DNA of 64,000 nt, from contig NZ_JAAMQM010000015.1 in the NCBI RefSeq assembly GCF_013523055.1, forward strand, positions 62,001 through 126,000, in the 5' to 3' direction. This document shows positions 61,291 to 64,000 of this stretch, piece by piece; the stretch's first letter is position 1, and every line of letters starts with the position of its first letter. The translations under genes and the position numbers were made by a program. Under the pieces are notes generated by a model. That model had not been told where the DNA came from. It did not search any database and worked only from the letters and a program-made list of their open reading frames with translations. Source of the stretch: Pseudomonas capeferrum (GTDB taxonomy: Bacteria > Pseudomonadota > Gammaproteobacteria > Pseudomonadales > Pseudomonadaceae).

Positions 61291-61517
61291 GGGGCAGCGG
61301 TAAAGCTAGTCGCTGATTGGTACTGGGGATCCCCCCCTCTTGTTCAGTGTGCCTTGCTGGTTTGGGCTTCGTTATCTGCAGGTGTTTCCCATAACGAGTT
61401 GACCAGTGAACGCGATAGCGCTGTTGGCCTCGCACCGATTCAATCCTGCTGCTGGCAGAAGCCAGCCAACGGAGATCATGGATGTGCACACCCAACGAAC
61501 AGGCTTCACGCAGATTG

Positions 61518-61799
61518 ATGGCCAGCTCAATCGAGCTGATCACCGACCGGGACGAGAAGTTCTCTGCTGTCGTAACCAGCATGGGCAGCTATGGCAACAG
61601 GTCTTTCCAGGAGGCCTTCAAAGTGCAGTACCCCGAGGACTGGGCGACGATCGAGCGAAGCTACTCCTTGCCCGGGCTCCATTACGGGGAGGTGGGGCGG
61701 TGTGTCGATGGGAAATGGACCATGGTTGCGATTGAGCCTTCACCCTTCGCACTGCTGGACGCGCAGTACTGCGACTACCTGCGGAACCCGCCCTTTTAG
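61518..61799 (+). CDS. Small hypothetical protein
   Basis: 93 aa if it starts at ATG 61518; an upstream ATG at 61482 is also in frame, and neither has a strong ribosome site. SSIELITDRDEKFSAVVTSM, LPGLHYGEVGRCVDGKWTMV. A clear terminator follows, which supports a real gene. Family unknown. Confidence 0.5.
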   Translation: MASSIELITDRDEKFSAVVTSMGSYGNRSFQEAFKVQYPEDWATIERSYSLPGLHYGEVGRCVDGKWTMVAIEPSPFALLDAQYCDYLRNPPF

Positions 61800-61863
61800 G
61801 TATCGGATGGAATGCTCTGCACTCTGGCCTGGCACGCTGCCCGGCCGCATGAACGCTACACCC

Positions 61864-61892
61864 ACTCCGGCCATGCTTGGCCGGAGTTTTTT
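61864..61892 (+). terminator. Rho-independent terminator
   Basis: ACTCCGGCCA TGCT TGGCCGGAGT with T6, 65 bases after the 61518 gene. Confidence 0.9.
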
Positions 61893-61947
61893 AGGCCCAG
61901 CAGAAGGGGCGGCCGGCTCGCCCGACGCCGGGAGTCAGCAAAATAAA

Positions 61948-61998
61948 TTGTCGTATAGTTTAATTAATCATTGATGAAGGTTGTCCTATAGTTTAATT
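61948..61998 (+). repeat. 18-bp direct repeats before the methyltransferase
   Basis: TTGTCGTATAGTTTAATT (61948-61965) and TTGTCCTATAGTTTAATT (61981-61998), 33 bases apart, each with TATAGT that could be a -10. They suggest a duplicated promoter/operator. Confidence 0.8.
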
Positions 61999-62075
61999 TC
62001 GGTGTCCTGTAAGTACACAAACCAGGGGAATCGATCCACCTGGCGGGCGCCACACAACTCTTCTAGGACGGCTGC

Positions 62076-63623
62076 ATGCTGATCAAAAAAATCCTCACTC
62101 ACTTCCACTTCTGCTGCGGCTTGGGCGGTGGTGCCAAAGGCTTCAACCAGGCGAAGCCCATCGTCGGCAACATGCAGGCTGAATGGGAGTGCCTGGGAGG
62201 CGTCGACGTTGATCCGGCCGGCCTTGCAGACTTCAAGCGTTTGACCGGTGTTGAGGGCACGCAGTTGGATCTCTTCACTCGCGAGCAGTACATCAGGTTT
62301 CACGGCAAGGAGCCGCCAGCCGGATGGAAGGAAGCAACGCCAGATGACATCCGCCGTGCCGCCCAGAACCGCCGGCCCGATACCGTCTTCATCAGCTCCC
62401 CATGCAAGGGCGCCAGCGGGTTGTTGTCCGAGAAGATGAGCGCCACCCCCAAGTACCAGGCCTTGAACGAGCTCACCCTGCGTTGCATCTGGCTGATGGC
62501 GGAGACCTGGCGCGATGATCCGGTGCCGATGCTGGTATTCGAGAACGTCCCGCGTCTGGCCAACCGCGGCCGGCACCTGCTGGACCAGATTGGCGCCTTG
62601 CTAAGCCACTATGGGTACGCTGTCGCCGAAACCACCCATGACTGCGGGGTGATTGGCGGCTTGGCTCAAAGCCGTAAGCGATTCCTGTTGGTGGCTCGCC
62701 ATGTCGAGAAGGTCCCGCCATTCCTCTACGAACCAGAGAAAAAGAGCCTGCGCTCTGTAGGCGACATCCTCAGCCGCATGCCTCTTGCCGGCGACATCGA
62801 GCGAGCCGGACCAATGCACCGGGTGCCAGCTCTGCAATGGAAAACCTGGGTCCGCCTGGCATTGGTCGAGGCGGGGAAAGACTGGCGCAGTCTCAATAAC
62901 CTGGCGATACAAGATGGATATCTGCGCGACCTGGTCATCGTCCCAGGGTATCGGGCGGGATACATGGGAGTGCATGGCTGGAACGAAAGTATGAGCACGG
63001 TGGCTGGACGATCGAACCCAACAAACGGGGCGTTCTCGGTGGCAGACCCGCGTGCCCGGGCCGGCGCCCTGCAGTATCAGCAGTACGGTGTTCGCCGGTG
63101 GCAAGACACCAGCGGCGCCATCATTGGCGTCAAGAGCCCAGGGCAAGGCACATTCAGTGTCGCTGATCCCCGAGCGGCGAAGATGCGCACAAATGGCGAA
63201 CCCTATCTGCCTGGCGGGCACTACGGCGTGGTACCGGTGCAGGGCGCCGCGGGCAGTCAGCATGACGACGGGCGGTGGGACGTTGCCGACACCCATCTCC
63301 CAGGCGCTGACGAGAAGCTCACCTGCGTCATCGAGTCGCTCGACGGGACCTGGCACCGGCCATTCACGACCTTGGAGCTGGCGGCGATCCAGAGCCTTTT
63401 TGAGCCAGAGGAGCAACTGGAATTGGACGGGTTGAGCGATCAGGCCTGGCGCGAACGGATTGGCAACGCAGTTCCCCCGAAGGCAGCTGAAGCGATCGGC
63501 CATGTTATGGGCACCACTTTGCTGCTGGCCGCCCAAGGCGAGACTTTCATGCTGAGCAGCATGCCCATCTGGGTCCGGCCAGTCGCGGTAGGCCTGAGCG
63601 TATCTCAGCTGGCGACACAATGA
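62076..63623 (+). CDS. C5-cytosine DNA methyltransferase
   Basis: 515 aa. Motif I FCCGLGGGAKGF (about residues 12-23), motif IV SSPCKGASG with the catalytic Cys about 110 (PCK instead of the usual PCQ), motif VI VFENVPR (about 156), motif VIII QSRKRFLLVAR (about 199) and motif X RIGNAVPPKAAEAIGHV near 475. The long segment 290-400 would hold the target recognition domain and contains two near-repeats (NGAFSVADPRA, QGTFSVADPRA). No restriction enzyme gene lies beside it, so it is an orphan plasmid methylase. It may protect plasmid DNA against host restriction. Confidence 0.9.
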   Translation: MLIKKILTHFHFCCGLGGGAKGFNQAKPIVGNMQAEWECLGGVDVDPAGLADFKRLTGVEGTQLDLFTREQYIRFHGKEPPAGWKEATPDDIRRAAQNRRPDTVFISSPCKGASGLLSEKMSATPKYQALNELTLRCIWLMAETWRDDPVPMLVFENVPRLANRGRHLLDQIGALLSHYGYAVAETTHDCGVIGGLAQSRKRFLLVARHVEKVPPFLYEPEKKSLRSVGDILSRMPLAGDIERAGPMHRVPALQWKTWVRLALVEAGKDWRSLNNLAIQDGYLRDLVIVPGYRAGYMGVHGWNESMSTVAGRSNPTNGAFSVADPRARAGALQYQQYGVRRWQDTSGAIIGVKSPGQGTFSVADPRAAKMRTNGEPYLPGGHYGVVPVQGAAGSQHDDGRWDVADTHLPGADEKLTCVIESLDGTWHRPFTTLELAAIQSLFEPEEQLELDGLSDQAWRERIGNAVPPKAAEAIGHVMGTTLLLAAQGETFMLSSMPIWVRPVAVGLSVSQLATQ

Positions 63624-63808
63624 TCATGATCGGCCCACGGCACCGGCTAATCCGCGGGTTAGGCGCCAGCGGAGCGGTGCACACTTGGCTGTAGACACTT
63701 TCGAGACCGCCGATACAGTGCTGCCACTGATTGGCAAAAACGATGCTGGGTTCGCCTGGCATCTTCACCACGACGTGAAGATCACGTCATCACGATGAGA
63801 TGTAGAAA

Positions 63809-64000
63809 ATGGATGACAGAAACAACGGCCTTCTGATTGAAGGCTTCGTGCAGGGTTCCTATGACCGCATGTTCGGTGCCGGCAAGGTGGAGGCTCGCCA
63901 CAACCCGCTCACCAGCTGGTCTCAGGCAACCCTCTCCAATAGTGAACACAACTTCCAGGACACGCACCGCGAGGTAAAGCGTACCTTCGAAGGCTTGCAG
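63809..64000 (+). CDS. Unknown protein, 3' end outside the window
   Basis: Open from ATG 63809 to the window end (64 codons): MDDRNNGLLIEGFVQGSYDR, then polar sequence ending KRTFEGLQ. Weak GAGA/GTAGAAA upstream. No family recognised; incomplete. Confidence 0.55.
   Translation, partial: MDDRNNGLLIEGFVQGSYDRMFGAGKVEARHNPLTSWSQATLSNSEHNFQDTHREVKRTFEGLQ

Overview
The window looks like a piece of a large Pseudomonas plasmid (megaplasmid type). It carries an MvaT-family H-NS protein of the kind found only in pseudomonads, an iteron-type replication initiator with its origin, two independent partition systems, a KfrA-like coiled-coil protein, a topoisomerase III next to a TraI-like relaxase gene, a plasmid-type cytosine methyltransferase and many small unknown genes. 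No chromosomal housekeeping genes, rRNA or tRNA were seen.

Layout. 0-8 kb: a cut-off glycine-zipper protein, a RecG-like helicase, a putative DNA-binding protein, then a VWA protein, a MoxR/CobS-type ATPase and a DUF3150-like protein, each of the last three behind a similar leader. 8-14 kb: an OB-fold protein, topoisomerase III and the 5' part of a TraI-like (MobH/HD type) relaxase gene. 13.8-21.7 kb: a 7.9-kb Tn552/Tn5053-like transposon with ~170-bp terminal inverted repeats and a 6-bp target duplication. It carries TniA/TniB/resolvase genes and a MerR-controlled heavy-metal cassette (CDF exporter, DUF3703 remnant, LspA, AraC regulator, sterol-desaturase-like enzyme). It splits the relaxase gene, whose 3' end reappears in frame at 21.7-22.4 kb. 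22-27 kb: KfrA-like protein, an unknown gene and a tyrosine recombinase. 27-31 kb: ParA, ParB and a gene-free 1.9-kb array of 13 palindromic candidate parS sites. 31.6-34 kb: a small gene whose terminator is followed directly by a group IIC intron. 34.5-37 kb: iteron-rich oriV and RepA. 37-49 kb: small regulators, HDOD protein, MvaT, a sigma-like/HTH fusion, YqaJ-type exonuclease, lipoprotein, a candidate structured RNA, RDD membrane protein, and ParR/ParM with a parC-like region. 50-52 kb: gene-poor repeats. 52-64 kb: UvrD-like helicase, DUF2726 protein, three tandem paralogous membrane proteins, DNA-binding proteins and a C5-cytosine methyltransferase.

Most unusual signals. (1) Many plasmid transcription units are preceded by a shared element, consensus TATAGTTACGTGTTA followed by a GCATCC-like box, usually with no obvious -35. 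(2) In six leaders the downstream box (CATCTCC or variants) is complementary to that gene's own Shine-Dalgarno sequence, changes together with it, and mostly encloses a small hairpin. (3) The plasmid encodes a protein with a sigma-region-2-like segment fused to two HTH segments, which could be the factor behind (1). Together these suggest a plasmid-specific gene expression system. That link is inference; the sequence patterns themselves can be read directly.
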